Assembly (NCBI RefSeq): GCF_900102905.1 | Contig: NZ_FNFV01000004.1 | Span: 310,001-374,000 of the forward strand | Length of the DNA stretch: 64,000 bases | Reading direction: 5' to 3' | DNA from: Meinhardsimonia xiamenensis | GTDB lineage: Bacteria > Pseudomonadota > Alphaproteobacteria > Rhodobacterales > Rhodobacteraceae | Part shown: one piece after another, positions 1-10,906 of the stretch | Layout of the letters: every line of letters begins with the position of its first letter | How positions within the stretch are numbered: position 1 is the stretch's first letter | Program-made: the position numbers and the translations under genes | Notes under the pieces: model-generated | The model's input: only the letters and a program-made list of their open reading frames with translations | The model's database searches: none | Told to the model about the DNA's origin: nothing

Positions 1-68
1 TTGAGGTCGTAAAAGCGCTTGCCGGTGGTCGGGCAGACCCGCTTGGTCCCCCATTTTTCCTTCGGCAT
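1..68 (-). CDS. TIGR02300 (FYDLN acid domain) family protein, 5' end only
   Basis: The first 22 codons of a gene that runs off the left edge of the window. Translation from the ATG at 68 gives MPKEKWGTKRVCPTTGKRFY followed by DLN. This is the highly conserved N-terminus of the TIGR02300 family, small alphaproteobacterial proteins of unknown function with a Cys-containing start and a very acidic tail. A good ribosome-binding site (GAGGGAATGAC) sits directly upstream. The gene is divergent from the metallopeptidase gene to its right. The acidic tail lies outside the window. Confidence 0.85.
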   Translation of the reverse strand, partial: MPKEKWGTKRVCPTTGKRFYDL

Positions 69-180
69 GTCATTCCCTCGCATGTTCATCTTGGCGCGAT
101 CCGCGCCGCGTGCCACAAGCAGATGGGCTTGACAAGGGTTTTTGCAAGATCAGCGGGCAGCAGTGCAGGGAAGGGCGGCA

Positions 181-906
181 ATGGGCAAGGCGGAGGCGGA
201 GAGGAGCTTCCTTCTGGACGGGGATCCGCCGGTAGAGGTGCTTGTCAGGCGCTCGGCGCGGGCGCGGCGCCTGTCGCTCAGGGTGTCGGCGCTTGATGGC
301 CGGGTAACCCTCACCCTGCCGCGCCGCGCAGAAGTGGGCGAAGCGCTGGCCTTCGCGCGCTCGCGGGCAGGCTGGATTCGTGAACATCTCGCGCGCCAGC
401 CGGAGCCGGTGCACGTGCGCCCCGGCGTGCGCCTGCCACTGGCCGGCGGCATGGTCACGATTGCCACCGGGCCGGTGCGCGCGCTGCGCTTGCGTGGCGA
501 CAGCCTCGTGATCCCCGAGCATCGCGCAGGGCAGGCGGCAGCGGTGGTGCGCGGCTGGCTCAAGGGCCGCGCGCGCGATGCGCTTGCCACCGCCTGCGAC
601 CGTCATGCCACCGCGCTCGGCCGTGGCTACGGGCGTCTGACGTTGCGGGACACGCGCTCTCGCTGGGGGTCCTGCTCGGCGGAAGGGAACCTGATGTTCT
701 CCTGGCGATTGATCATGGCGCCTCCCGAGGTGCTCGATTACGTCGCCGCCCATGAGGTGGCGCATCTGGTCGAAATGAACCACTCGCCGGCATTCTGGGC
801 GCTCGTCGAGAAGCTGTTCCCTGCGCATCGCGCCGCGCGACGGTGGCTCCGGGAGCACGGGACAGGGCTGCATCGCTATCGATTCGACGGCGGCTGCGAG
901 GATTGA
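181..906 (+). CDS. YgjP-like (M48/DUF45) zinc metallopeptidase
   Basis: A 241-residue protein of the YgjP/WLM-like metallopeptidase family. The signature RSRWGSCS is followed by the zinc-binding HEVAHLVEMNHSPAFW segment near residue 190, where two His and the adjacent Glu form the HExxH site and the downstream His completes it. No signal peptide or membrane segment is visible, so it is probably cytoplasmic. I chose the ATG at 181, preceded by GGGAAGGGCGGCA, over a TTG at 142. The physiological substrate of the family is unknown. Confidence 0.85.
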   Translation: MGKAEAERSFLLDGDPPVEVLVRRSARARRLSLRVSALDGRVTLTLPRRAEVGEALAFARSRAGWIREHLARQPEPVHVRPGVRLPLAGGMVTIATGPVRALRLRGDSLVIPEHRAGQAAAVVRGWLKGRARDALATACDRHATALGRGYGRLTLRDTRSRWGSCSAEGNLMFSWRLIMAPPEVLDYVAAHEVAHLVEMNHSPAFWALVEKLFPAHRAARRWLREHGTGLHRYRFDGGCED

Positions 907-937
907 CCGGGGACTTTCGATCCGACACCTTTGCGCC

Positions 938-1594
938 ATGTCCAGCGCCGCCAGAACTTCCCGCAATCCCGAACAGACCGCCGCCCATGACCGGGTCTAT
1001 CGCAGCCTGCGCACCCAGATCATGCATGGCGAGCTGCCGCCCGGCGCGGCGCTGACGCTGCGCGGGGTGGGCGCGCGCTTCGGGGTGTCGATGACGCCCG
1101 CGCGCGAGGCCGTGCGCCGGCTGGTGGCCGAAGGGGCGCTCACGCTGTCCGCGTCGGGGCGGGTGGCCACGCCCGAGCTTTCGCCCGAACGCATCGAGGA
1201 ACTCGCGGCCTTGCGCGGCCTTCTGGAACCCGAACTTGCCAGCCGGGCCCTGCCGCGGGCGCACACGGCACTCATCGACCGGATGCAGGCCATCAACGCC
1301 AATATCGCCGAGGCCGTGCAGTCGGGAGATGCGGTTGCCTACATCCGTTCAAATCTCGAGTTCCATCGTCTGCTCTATCTGCGCGCGCAGGCGCCGGCGA
1401 TGCTGGCCATGGTCGAGACGGTCTGGCTGCAGCTTGGCCCCACCATGCGCAGGCTCTATGCTCAGCGCGAGCGGGGCGAGGTGCCGCGCCACCATCGCAT
1501 GATCCTGGCCGCCTTGCGCGCAGGCGACGAGCCGGGGCTGCGCCTGGCGATCCGCACCGATGTGACGCGGGGGCTCAAGTTCCTTGTGAGCTGA
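938..1594 (+). CDS. GntR family transcriptional regulator (FadR/FCD type)
   Basis: A 218-residue regulator. The N-terminal winged helix-turn-helix (about residues 15-80) contains GVSMTPAREAVRRL, the typical recognition helix of GntR proteins. The C-terminal half is an all-helical FCD ligand-binding domain (LEFHRLLY and HHRMILAALRAGD are typical metal-ligand regions). Family members respond to organic acids or sugar acids. It stands alone between the metallopeptidase and the convergent pmtA gene, 18 bp away, so the context does not indicate a target. A role on the TCA or ethylmalonyl-CoA genes nearby is possible but only a guess. Confidence 0.88.
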   Translation: MSSAARTSRNPEQTAAHDRVYRSLRTQIMHGELPPGAALTLRGVGARFGVSMTPAREAVRRLVAEGALTLSASGRVATPELSPERIEELAALRGLLEPELASRALPRAHTALIDRMQAINANIAEAVQSGDAVAYIRSNLEFHRLLYLRAQAPAMLAMVETVWLQLGPTMRRLYAQRERGEVPRHHRMILAALRAGDEPGLRLAIRTDVTRGLKFLVS

Positions 1595-1612
1595 GGATCG
1601 GGGCGGAACGCC

Positions 1613-2233
1613 TCAGCCGGCCACCTTGCGCATCTCGAGAAGCGTCATCATGCCCATGGGTGGCAGCGAGGTGCGGCGCTCGACGCGCAGGGCGGGCTCG
1701 CCGAGGACCGTCTCGATGCGGAAATCGGAGTGCCAGCCGAGCAGGTCCGAAAGTGGCGCCGCCGCCTTTTCAACCCGCGCAAGGGGGCCGCGTTCGCGCG
1801 CGAAATGGTTCAGGATCACGAGCCGGCCGCCCGGCTTCAGAACGCGCGCGATCTCGCGCATCACCCGTTCGGGTTCGGGGACGACCGAGAGCACATGCAT
1901 GGCCGCGACGGTATCGAAGCTCTCGTCGGCAAATTCCAGCGCGCGGGCATCCATGCGCAGAAGCGCCTTGACGTGGCCGAGGCGAAGCTCGGCGACCCGC
2001 CGCCGCGCCTTCTCGAGCATCGGTTCGCTGAAATCGATGCCGGTGACCGAGACTCCGGGCTTGTAGAGAGGCAGGGCAAGCCCGGTGCCTACACCCACTT
2101 CCAGCACCTCGCGCCCCTCCCGGCAGACGCAGGCCACTGCACGGCGGCGCGCCCGTTGGGTGATGGCGCCGAATGTCCGATCGTAGATCGGCGCCCAGCG
2201 GGAATACGAAGCCTCGACCGCCTCAATGTCCAT
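1613..2233 (-). CDS. pmtA: Phosphatidylethanolamine N-methyltransferase, PmtA type
   Basis: A 206-residue SAM-dependent methyltransferase. Motif I is VLEVGVGTGLALP (about residues 43-55), motif II MLEKARRRV, and motif post-I GIDFSEPM. The N-terminus YSRWAPIYDRTFGA matches the soluble Rhodobacter-type PmtA, which methylates phosphatidylethanolamine three times to phosphatidylcholine at the membrane surface. Its start overlaps the end of pssA by 11 bp, and psd lies upstream of that, so three consecutive phospholipid enzymes are co-transcribed. This context supports PmtA over a UbiE-like role. Confidence 0.88.
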   Translation of the reverse strand: MDIEAVEASYSRWAPIYDRTFGAITQRARRRAVACVCREGREVLEVGVGTGLALPLYKPGVSVTGIDFSEPMLEKARRRVAELRLGHVKALLRMDARALEFADESFDTVAAMHVLSVVPEPERVMREIARVLKPGGRLVILNHFARERGPLARVEKAAAPLSDLLGWHSDFRIETVLGEPALRVERRTSLPPMGMMTLLEMRKVAG

Positions 2234-3020
2234 CGAGTTCCTTTCCTCCCTTGTCGGTCCTGGCCGGCCTGTTCCTGCCGCGCCTGATCTCGCGGACTAC
2301 CGCCCAGAGCACGCTGGCGCCGTAACCAAGGCTGATGGCGACAAGAGTGGTCCAGGCGTAGGTCAGGAGCGCCGCGCCCAGGAATACGGCGCCGACGAGA
2401 ACGAACTTCACGTTCGCGCGGTAGATCCGGGCATTCTTCAGCGAAAGTGTGGGAATTCGGCTGATCATGAGCAGAGCGATCACCACCAGATATCCGGCGA
2501 TCAGCGGCGCGGGAAGCAGAAGCGCATCATCGGTGGCGAAGGCCAGGTACATGGGCAGCATCGCCAGGAGCGCCCCGGCCGGTGCCGGAACGCCCACGAA
2601 ATGCGGCTGTGGGGGGGCTTTCGGCCCTGCACCCACCTCGACGTTGAACCGCGCCAGCCGCACCGCGCAGCAGCAGACGTAGATCAGGACCGCAATCCAG
2701 CCCTCGCTCTGGAACTCCCCGAAGGCCCAGATGAAGATCAGCGCGGCAGGGGCGACGCCGAAATTCACTATGTCGGCCAGCGAGTCGAGCTGGGCGCCCA
2801 TCGGGCTGTCGGCCTTCAGAAGGCGCGCCAGCGCCCCATCGACGGCATCGATCACCGCAGCCGCCAGCACAAGCTGCACGGCAAGAAGATAGTTGCCGCT
2901 CATTCCCATCCGCACTGCGGTCAGGCCTGCGCAGAGCGCCCCGATGGTGGCCAGGCTGGGCAGGAGCTGCACGAGCGCGATCTGTCGCATCTGCCGCGGG
3001 TGATGGCCCGAAGCGCTCAT
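2223..3020 (-). CDS. pssA: CDP-diacylglycerol--serine O-phosphatidyltransferase
   Basis: A 265-residue integral membrane enzyme that makes phosphatidylserine from CDP-diacylglycerol and serine. The CDP-alcohol phosphotransferase signature is present as DAVDGALARLLKADSPMGAQ followed by LDSLAD, giving the DG..AR..G..D..D metal-binding pattern near residues 55-80. Several hydrophobic helices follow to the C-terminus. I prefer the ATG at 3020: it lies 4 bp after the psd stop and has a GGGGAGCG ribosome-binding site, whereas an upstream in-frame start would overlap psd. It supplies the substrate of Psd, and pmtA follows. Confidence 0.92.
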   Translation of the reverse strand: MSASGHHPRQMRQIALVQLLPSLATIGALCAGLTAVRMGMSGNYLLAVQLVLAAAVIDAVDGALARLLKADSPMGAQLDSLADIVNFGVAPAALIFIWAFGEFQSEGWIAVLIYVCCCAVRLARFNVEVGAGPKAPPQPHFVGVPAPAGALLAMLPMYLAFATDDALLLPAPLIAGYLVVIALLMISRIPTLSLKNARIYRANVKFVLVGAVFLGAALLTYAWTTLVAISLGYGASVLWAVVREIRRGRNRPARTDKGGKELDGH

Positions 3021-3024
3021 CGTC

Positions 3025-3708
3025 TCAGTCGCTCCCCTGCCCGGGCCAGGGCGCGAGCGCGGCAATCACCGTCTCGCCGGCGATCATGGTCTGGCCGAGC
3101 TCGACGAGGGGTTCGACCCCCTCGGGCAGGTAGACATCAAGCCGCGAGCCGAAGCGGATCAGACCGAAGCGCTCACCGGCCTCGAGCCGCTGCCCTTCCT
3201 TGACAAAGCAGACGATCCGCCTGGCAACGAGCCCCGCGATCTGGACGACGGCCACCTCGCGCCCGTCGTCGAGCTCGATGACGACGCCGTTGCGCTCGTT
3301 GTGAACGCTCGCCTTGTCGAGAGAGGCGTTGAAAAATCTCCCCGGATGGTAGGCGATGCGCTTCACCGTGCCGGTGACCGGGCTGCGGTTCACGTGGCAG
3401 TTGAAGACGTTCATGAAGATGCTGATGCGCGTGCGCGGCGCCTCCCCGAGGTCCAGCTCGGGCGGCGGCGCGGCCGGGCCGATCTGGGAGACGACGCCAT
3501 CGGCGGGGCTGAGCACGAGGCCTGGGCGCCTGGGCGGCACACGCTCGGGGTCGCGAAAGAAGTAGTAGCACCAGACGGTGAGGCCGACACCGAGCCAGCC
3601 GAGCGGCTCCCACAGGAGGAACAACAGTACGGTGACAGCCGCGAAGGCAGCGACGAAGCGCCGGCCCTCGCGGTGCATCGGCTTGAGAAATGTGCTCGCC
3701 ATGTTCAC
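3025..3708 (-). CDS. psd: Phosphatidylserine decarboxylase proenzyme
   Basis: A 227-residue short-form (type II) phosphatidylserine decarboxylase that produces phosphatidylethanolamine. An N-terminal hydrophobic segment (about residues 18-48) anchors it to the membrane. LSPADGVV and [15 protein letters not shown] are conserved active-site regions, and [12 protein letters not shown] near residue 187 contains the Gly-Ser autocleavage site that generates the pyruvoyl group. It is the first gene of the psd-pssA-pmtA operon, with the next start only 4 bp beyond its stop. lpd ends 72 bp upstream on the same strand. Confidence 0.93.
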   Translation of the reverse strand: MNMASTFLKPMHREGRRFVAAFAAVTVLLFLLWEPLGWLGVGLTVWCYYFFRDPERVPPRRPGLVLSPADGVVSQIGPAAPPPELDLGEAPRTRISIFMNVFNCHVNRSPVTGTVKRIAYHPGRFFNASLDKASVHNERNGVVIELDDGREVAVVQIAGLVARRIVCFVKEGQRLEAGERFGLIRFGSRLDVYLPEGVEPLVELGQTMIAGETVIAALAPWPGQGSD

Positions 3709-3780
3709 GCTGTCAGCCCCCGGCGCCTTGCCCGGCCATTTCTAACGGCTTTTCGGGGCGCTGCAACGCAGGCCCTCTCC

Positions 3781-5169
3781 TCAGGCGTGAATCGGCCCGT
3801 CGCCGCAGGCAAGCGCCGCCTCGCGCACCGCTTCCGAGAAGGTGGGATGCGCATGGCAGGTCAGCGCCACATCCTCCGCCGCGGCGCCGAATTCCATCGC
3901 CACACACAGCTCGTGGATCATTTCGCCCGCCGAGGGGCCGAGGATATGCGCGCCAAGGATGCGGTCGGTCTCGGCATCGGCGAGGATCTTGACGAAACCT
4001 TCGGCCGCCAGCGCCGCCTTCGCCCGCCCGTTGCCCATGAAGGAGAACTTGCCGACCTTGTAGGCGCGCCCTTCCTCCTTGAGCTCTTCCTCGGTCTTGC
4101 CCACCGCGGCCACCTCCGGGTGGGTGTAGATGACCGAGGGGATGACGCCGTAATTCACATGCCCCGCCCGGCCCGCGATCACCTCGGCCACGGCCATGCC
4201 CTCATCCTCGGCCTTGTGGGCGAGCATCGGACCCGGAATGCAGTCGCCGATCGCATAGATGCCGGGCACGCTCGTGCGCCAGTGGCTGTCCACCTCGATC
4301 ACGCCGCGCGCGTCGGTCTTCACGCCGAGGGTCTCGAGGCCGAGCCCGCGGGTAAAGGCGCGCCGGCCGGTGGCCACGAGCACCACGTCGCCCTCGGCAG
4401 TGGCCTTGGTGCCGTCCTTGCGCAGGGTGTAGTTGACTCTGGCCTTGGTCTTGAGCGCCTCCACGCCCTCCACCGCCGCGCCGAGCACGAAATTGAGCCC
4501 CTGCTTCTTCAGCGTGCGCTGGAAGGTCTTGGAGATCTCGCCATCCATGCCCGGCGTGATGTGGTCGAGATATTCCACCACCGTCACCTCCGCGCCGAGG
4601 CGGGCATAGACCGAGCCAAGCTCGAGCCCGATCACGCCCGCGCCGATCACCACCATGCGTTTCGGTATCTTCGGCAGCGACAGCGCGCCGGTGGAGCTCA
4701 CCACCGTCTTCTCGTCGATCTCGACGCCGGGAATCGTGGCAGGCTCCGAACCCGTGGCGATGACGATGGCGCGCGCCTCGTGCACCTCCTCGCCCACCTT
4801 CACCTTGCCCGCCGCGGGAATCGTGCCCCAGCCCTTGAGCCAGTCGATCTTGTTCTTCTTGAACAGGAACTCAATGCCGCGGGTGTTCTGCGCCACCACA
4901 TCGGCCTTGAAGGCCTGCATCTTCTCCCAGTTGACCGAGGGCGCCTTGCCGACAAGTCCCATGCGGGCGAAGTTCACCTCCGCCTCATGCAGCTGGTGGG
5001 TGGCGTGCAGAAGCGCCTTGGAGGGGATGCAGCCGACATTCAGGCAGGTGCCGCCGAGGCTCTCGCGCCCCTCGACCACGGCCGTCTTCAACCCCAGCTG
5101 CGCGCAGCGGATGGCGCAGACATAGCCGCCCGGCCCGCCTCCGATGATGATCACGTCGTAACTTGCCAT
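3781..5169 (-). CDS. lpd: Dihydrolipoyl dehydrogenase (E3)
   Basis: A 462-residue flavoprotein that reoxidises dihydrolipoamide on the E2 subunit and reduces NAD+. It shows the FAD-binding [17 protein letters not shown] at the N-terminus, the redox disulfide motif [17 protein letters not shown] (about residues 40-56), the NAD-binding [19 protein letters not shown] near 180, [19 protein letters not shown] near 310, and the C-terminal catalytic HAHPTFSE. It is the last gene of the suc operon, downstream of sucB and the MAPEG gene, so it serves the 2-oxoglutarate dehydrogenase complex. Confidence 0.96.
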   Translation of the reverse strand: MASYDVIIIGGGPGGYVCAIRCAQLGLKTAVVEGRESLGGTCLNVGCIPSKALLHATHQLHEAEVNFARMGLVGKAPSVNWEKMQAFKADVVAQNTRGIEFLFKKNKIDWLKGWGTIPAAGKVKVGEEVHEARAIVIATGSEPATIPGVEIDEKTVVSSTGALSLPKIPKRMVVIGAGVIGLELGSVYARLGAEVTVVEYLDHITPGMDGEISKTFQRTLKKQGLNFVLGAAVEGVEALKTKARVNYTLRKDGTKATAEGDVVLVATGRRAFTRGLGLETLGVKTDARGVIEVDSHWRTSVPGIYAIGDCIPGPMLAHKAEDEGMAVAEVIAGRAGHVNYGVIPSVIYTHPEVAAVGKTEEELKEEGRAYKVGKFSFMGNGRAKAALAAEGFVKILADAETDRILGAHILGPSAGEMIHELCVAMEFGAAAEDVALTCHAHPTFSEAVREAALACGDGPIHA

Positions 5170-5226
5170 GATGTCATTCCCCTGTCTTTGCGCCGCCTGA
5201 CCGCGGGGAGCGGATGGCGCCGGATT

Positions 5227-5619
5227 TCATTCAAGAACGGCGAGGTAGAGCGAGCCGCAGGCCAGAAGGCCCACGAGCCAGGCGATGCTGCGCAGCCACG
5301 GCACCCCCGCAAGGTAAAGCGGAAGGTACAGGACCCGCGCCGCAAGGAAGACCTGGGCGGCGAGAAGAGTCTCGCCGCCGGTCCGGTCCATGCCCTGAAG
5401 CGCCAGCACGGCCGGTGCGAAATAGGCAAGCGCGGCAAGCGAATTGTCGGCCGCGCGTTTCGCCCGCCCATGGAACCGGCCGAATTCGCGCGGCTCGTCG
5501 CGGGCCGAGACCATCCAGCCAAGCCCGGCGTCGCGCATCCCCGCCAGCGACTGCACGCCCCAGGTCAGGGCAACCATCAGCGCATAGATGGCGAGGATGG
5601 AGAGCTCGGCGGTGACCAT
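5227..5619 (-). CDS. MAPEG family membrane protein
   Basis: A 130-residue protein with four hydrophobic helices and the MAPEG-like segment RFHGRAKRAADNSLAAL (about residues 48-64), which carries the conserved Arg and Asn expected for glutathione or lipid head-group contacts. MAPEG proteins are often microsomal glutathione transferase-like, but bacterial members of this length are uncharacterised. It lies between sucB (24 bp upstream) and lpd (57 bp downstream) on the same strand, so it is probably co-transcribed with the 2-oxoglutarate dehydrogenase genes. No link to that complex is known. Confidence 0.8.
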   Translation of the reverse strand: MVTAELSILAIYALMVALTWGVQSLAGMRDAGLGWMVSARDEPREFGRFHGRAKRAADNSLAALAYFAPAVLALQGMDRTGGETLLAAQVFLAARVLYLPLYLAGVPWLRSIAWLVGLLACGSLYLAVLE

Positions 5620-5643
5620 CCGGTGCCTCCCGGCCTCCCCGAC

Positions 5644-7224
<1,581 letters not shown>

Positions 7225-7236
7225 TGGACTGATTTC

Positions 7237-10215
7237 CTACTCTTCGATCCCGAGCGCGGCATTGACCAGCGCCTGTTGCTGCTGAATGTGCTGCGACATG
7301 AGGCCCGTGGCAGGCGATGCCGTGGCCGGACGGCCGGCATAGGCGGGGCGCTTCACGCGCGCGCCGATGCGGTTCAGCACCCATTCGATGTTGGGCTCGA
7401 TGAAGGTCCACGCGCCCTGGTTCTTGGGCTCTTCCTGGCACCAGATCACATCGGCCTGCTTGAACCGCTCGAGCTCCCGGACAAGGCTCAGCGCCGGAAA
7501 GGGGTAGTACTGCTCGATGCGCAGCAGGTAGACGTCCGACAGGCCGAGCTCGTCGCGCTTTTCAAGAAGGTCGTAATAGACCTTGCCCGAGCACAGTACG
7601 ACGCGGCGGATGTCCTTGTCGGGGGCAAGCTCGAGTTCCGAATGTCCCTTCTCGGCGTCGTCCCACAACACGCGGTGGAAGCTCGAGCCGGTGAGGAAAT
7701 CCTCGGCATCCGAAATGCACAGCCGGTGACGCAGGAGCGATTTGGGCGTCATCAGGATCAGCGGCTTGCGGAAGGTGCGGTGCAGCTGACGGCGCAGGAT
7801 GTGGAAGTAGTTTGCCGGGGTCGTGCAGTTGGCGACGATCCAGTTGTCTTCGGCGCAGAGCTGAAGGAAGCGCTCGAGCCGGGCCGAGGAGTGCTCCGGC
7901 CCCTGGCCCTCGTAGCCATGCGGCAGCAGGCAGACGAGGCCCGACATCCTGAGCCACTTGCGCTCGCCCGACGAGATGAACTGGTCGAACATGATCTGCG
8001 CGCCGTTGGCGAAGTCGCCAAACTGTGCTTCCCAGGCGACAAGCGCATTGGGCTCGGCCAGGGAATAGCCGTATTCGAAACCGCAGACGGCATATTCCGA
8101 AAGCATCGAATCGATGACTTCGAAGCGCGCCTGCCCCTCACGGATGTGATTGAGCGGATAGTAGCGCTCCTCGGTCTCCTGATCGACATAGGCCGCATGC
8201 CGCTGCGAGAAGGTGCCGCGCGTGGAGTCCTGCCCCGAAAGGCGCACCGGGTAGCCCTCCAGGAGAAGCGAGCCGAAGGCCATCGCCTCGGCCGTCGCCC
8301 AGTCGAATCCGCGGCCGGTCTCGAACATCTGCCGCTTGGTCTCGAGCAGACGCGCCACCGTCTTGTGCAGGTTGAATCCGTCGGGCACGCGCGTGAGCGC
8401 GGCGCCGAGCTCGGCCATGGTCTCGGGCTTGATGCCGGTCTTGCCGCGCTGATACTTGGTGCCTTGCGGATCGAGATGCTTCCAGCGTCCGTCGAGCCAG
8501 TCGGCCTTGTTGGGGCGATAGTCCTTCGCCGCCTCGAACTCCTCGTTCAGCTTGGCCTGGAAGGCGGCCTTCATGTCCTCGATCTCGCCTTCGGGAATGA
8601 GCCCGTCGGCCACCAGCCGCTCGGTGTAGAGCTGCAGCGTGGTCTTGTGCCGCTTGATGCGCCGATACATCACCGGGTTGGTGAACATCGGTTCATCGCC
8701 CTCGTTGTGACCGAAGCGGCGATAGCAGAACATGTCGATGACCACGTCCTTGTGGAACAGCTGGCGGAATTCGGTGGCCACCTTCGCGGCGTGGACCACC
8801 GCCTCGGGGTCGTCGCCGTTGACGTGGAAGATGGGCGCCTCGACCATCAGCGCGATGTCGGTGGGGTAGGGCGATGAGCGCGAGAAGTGCGGCGCCGTGG
8901 TGAAGCCGATCTGGTTGTTGATGACGATATGGATGGTGCCGCCGGTGCGGTGGCCGCGGAGCCCCGAAAGCCCGAAGCACTCCGCCACCACGCCCTGACC
9001 GGCGAAGGCCGCGTCACCATGCAGGAGCAGCGGCAGCACCTGTGTGCGCTCGGTGTCATGGTGCTGATCCTGCTTGGCGCGCGCCTTGCCGAGCACCACC
9101 GGGTTGACCGCCTCGAGATGGCTGGGGTTGGCGGTGAGGCTCAGGTGCACCTTGTTGCCGTCGAACTCGCGGTCCGAGGAGGCCCCGAGGTGGTATTTCA
9201 CGTCGCCCGAGCCGTCCACCTCCTCGGGCTTGAAGCTGCCGCCCTGGAACTCGTTGAAGATGGCGCGATAGGGCTTGCCCATGACGTTGGCCAGCACATT
9301 GAGCCGACCGCGGTGGGGCATGCCGATGACGATTTCCTTCACCCCGAGCGCGCCGCCGCGCTTGATGATCTGTTCCATCGCCGGGACCAGCGACTCCGCC
9401 CCGTCGAGCCCGAAGCGCTTGGTGCCCATGAACTTGACGTGGCAGAACTTCTCGAAGCCCTCGGCCTCGACAAGCTTGTTGAGGATCGCCCGCCGCCCCT
9501 CGCGGGTGAAGCTGATCTCCTTGCCGTAGCCCTCGATGCGCTCCTTCAGCCACGCCGCCTGCTCGGGGTCGGAGATGTGCATGTACTGCAGCGCGAAGGT
9601 GCCGCAATAGGTGCGCCGCACGATGTCGAGGATCTGCCGCAGCGTGCCGAATTCGAGCCCGAGCACGTTGTCGAGAAAGATCGGGCGGTCCATGTCGGCT
9701 TCGGTGAAGCCGTAGGACCGGGGGTCGAGTTCGGGGTGCGGGGTCTTCTCGCGCATCCCCAGCGGGTCGAGGTCGGCAATGAGATGGCCCCGGATCCGGT
9801 AGGCGCGGATAAGCATGAGCGCGCGAATCGAATCGAGCACCGCGCGCCGCACCTGCTCGTCGGTGATCGCCACGCCACCTTCTGCGGCCTTCTCGCGGAT
9901 CTTCCGCTCGGCAGCGCGCGCCTCCTTGCGCAGCCCCTCGCGCTCCTCGCCCGCAGGCCACATGCCGTCGAGCGCATGGGTGATCTCGTCATCGGGCAGC
10001 GGCGGCCAGTCGCGCCGCGCCCAGCTCGGCCCTTGCGCCTCCTTCTTCACCGAAACCGCGTCGTCGCCGAGCTGGCGGAAGAACGCGCGCCAGGCCTCAT
10101 CCACCGCATTCGGGTCGCCGGCGTAGCGGGCGTAGAGCTGCTCGACGTATTCGGCGTTGTGGCCCTGAAGGAAGGAGGAATTGTGGAAGAATTCGTTGGG
10201 GGACTGTCTGGTCAT
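7237..10215 (-). CDS. sucA: 2-oxoglutarate dehydrogenase E1 component
   Basis: A 992-residue thiamine-diphosphate enzyme that decarboxylates 2-oxoglutarate and succinylates the lipoyl group of SucB. Recognisable segments are the N-terminal E2-binding start (SPNEFFHNSSFLQGHNAEYV), IVIGMPHRGRLNVLAN, NNQIGFTTAPHFSRSS, the TPP/Mg region HVNGDDPEAVVHA, GTFSQRHAAYVDQ and LPHGYEGQGPEHSSARLERF. The ATG at 10215 matches the family N-terminus; an open frame extends 45 codons further upstream but overlaps the preceding gene. It lies 4 bp after that gene, which encodes an exported protein. Confidence 0.96.
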   Translation of the reverse strand: MTRQSPNEFFHNSSFLQGHNAEYVEQLYARYAGDPNAVDEAWRAFFRQLGDDAVSVKKEAQGPSWARRDWPPLPDDEITHALDGMWPAGEEREGLRKEARAAERKIREKAAEGGVAITDEQVRRAVLDSIRALMLIRAYRIRGHLIADLDPLGMREKTPHPELDPRSYGFTEADMDRPIFLDNVLGLEFGTLRQILDIVRRTYCGTFALQYMHISDPEQAAWLKERIEGYGKEISFTREGRRAILNKLVEAEGFEKFCHVKFMGTKRFGLDGAESLVPAMEQIIKRGGALGVKEIVIGMPHRGRLNVLANVMGKPYRAIFNEFQGGSFKPEEVDGSGDVKYHLGASSDREFDGNKVHLSLTANPSHLEAVNPVVLGKARAKQDQHHDTERTQVLPLLLHGDAAFAGQGVVAECFGLSGLRGHRTGGTIHIVINNQIGFTTAPHFSRSSPYPTDIALMVEAPIFHVNGDDPEAVVHAAKVATEFRQLFHKDVVIDMFCYRRFGHNEGDEPMFTNPVMYRRIKRHKTTLQLYTERLVADGLIPEGEIEDMKAAFQAKLNEEFEAAKDYRPNKADWLDGRWKHLDPQGTKYQRGKTGIKPETMAELGAALTRVPDGFNLHKTVARLLETKRQMFETGRGFDWATAEAMAFGSLLLEGYPVRLSGQDSTRGTFSQRHAAYVDQETEERYYPLNHIREGQARFEVIDSMLSEYAVCGFEYGYSLAEPNALVAWEAQFGDFANGAQIMFDQFISSGERKWLRMSGLVCLLPHGYEGQGPEHSSARLERFLQLCAEDNWIVANCTTPANYFHILRRQLHRTFRKPLILMTPKSLLRHRLCISDAEDFLTGSSFHRVLWDDAEKGHSELELAPDKDIRRVVLCSGKVYYDLLEKRDELGLSDVYLLRIEQYYPFPALSLVRELERFKQADVIWCQEEPKNQGAWTFIEPNIEWVLNRIGARVKRPAYAGRPATASPATGLMSQHIQQQQALVNAALGIEE

Positions 10216-10219
10216 GGCG

Positions 10220-10867
10220 TCACCCGTTCTCTCGGCTGGGCAGGACTTGCACGTAGGCGGGTTCGAAGGAGAAGGCGCTCGAGCCGCTGATCTCGTCGGG
10301 AACATGGCCGGAAATGGCCGCGGCCATCGCATCCGCTTGCAGCACGGCAAGCGTCATGCGCGGTGAGCCTTCGCGCATCACGAGGACGGGGCTGGAGCGT
10401 TCGGGCTGGGGCGACATCGCCACTGCCGACCGCGCGGCCTCGGCCAGAACCTCGGGGCCGGAGAGGGCGCAGTAGGGATCGTCGCCGAGGCCAAGCGGGG
10501 CTACGGTCACACCCGCGCGGGTGAGCACCATGTGCCCCTCGGGGCTGGCGGCCTTGTTGAGCATGGTGGCCACGAAAAGCGCGCCCTGAGCCGTCTCCTC
10601 CGGTGCCTCCGGGTCGAACACGAAGGCAAGCGCGGTCTCGACGGTGAAGGTGACAAGCTCGGCCTCGCCGCCGCGCTTCCATCCGTTCTCCTCGAGCTTT
10701 GCCACGAGCGTTTCGCGCCCGGCAGGCAGCTGGAGGCAAAGCGTCAGCGCCTCCTCCGCGGCGGCGCGCGCCTCGCCGGCAGCCTCTGCCCCTTCGCCCG
10801 GCGCGAGCGCGAGGCAAACCGCCAAGGCCGGCCACAGGGCGCGCCGCGCGAGGTGTGATCTTATCAT
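10220..10867 (-). CDS. Uncharacterised exported protein within the suc operon
   Basis: A 215-residue protein I do not recognise. The N-terminus (MIRSHLARRALWPALAVCLA) looks like a cleavable signal peptide ending near an Ala-rich site at about residue 30. The rest is soluble and alpha/beta in character, with single Cys residues near 44 and 133. It sits between sucD (39 bp upstream) and sucA (4 bp downstream) on the same strand, so it must be co-transcribed with TCA enzymes although it is predicted to act in the periplasm. No domain signature is visible to me. Confidence 0.75.
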   Translation of the reverse strand: MIRSHLARRALWPALAVCLALAPGEGAEAAGEARAAAEEALTLCLQLPAGRETLVAKLEENGWKRGGEAELVTFTVETALAFVFDPEAPEETAQGALFVATMLNKAASPEGHMVLTRAGVTVAPLGLGDDPYCALSGPEVLAEAARSAVAMSPQPERSSPVLVMREGSPRMTLAVLQADAMAAAISGHVPDEISGSSAFSFEPAYVQVLPSRENG

Positions 10868-10906
10868 CTGCGGTCTCCCTCCGCCGAGCGCCCTTGCGCG
10901 CCGCGG

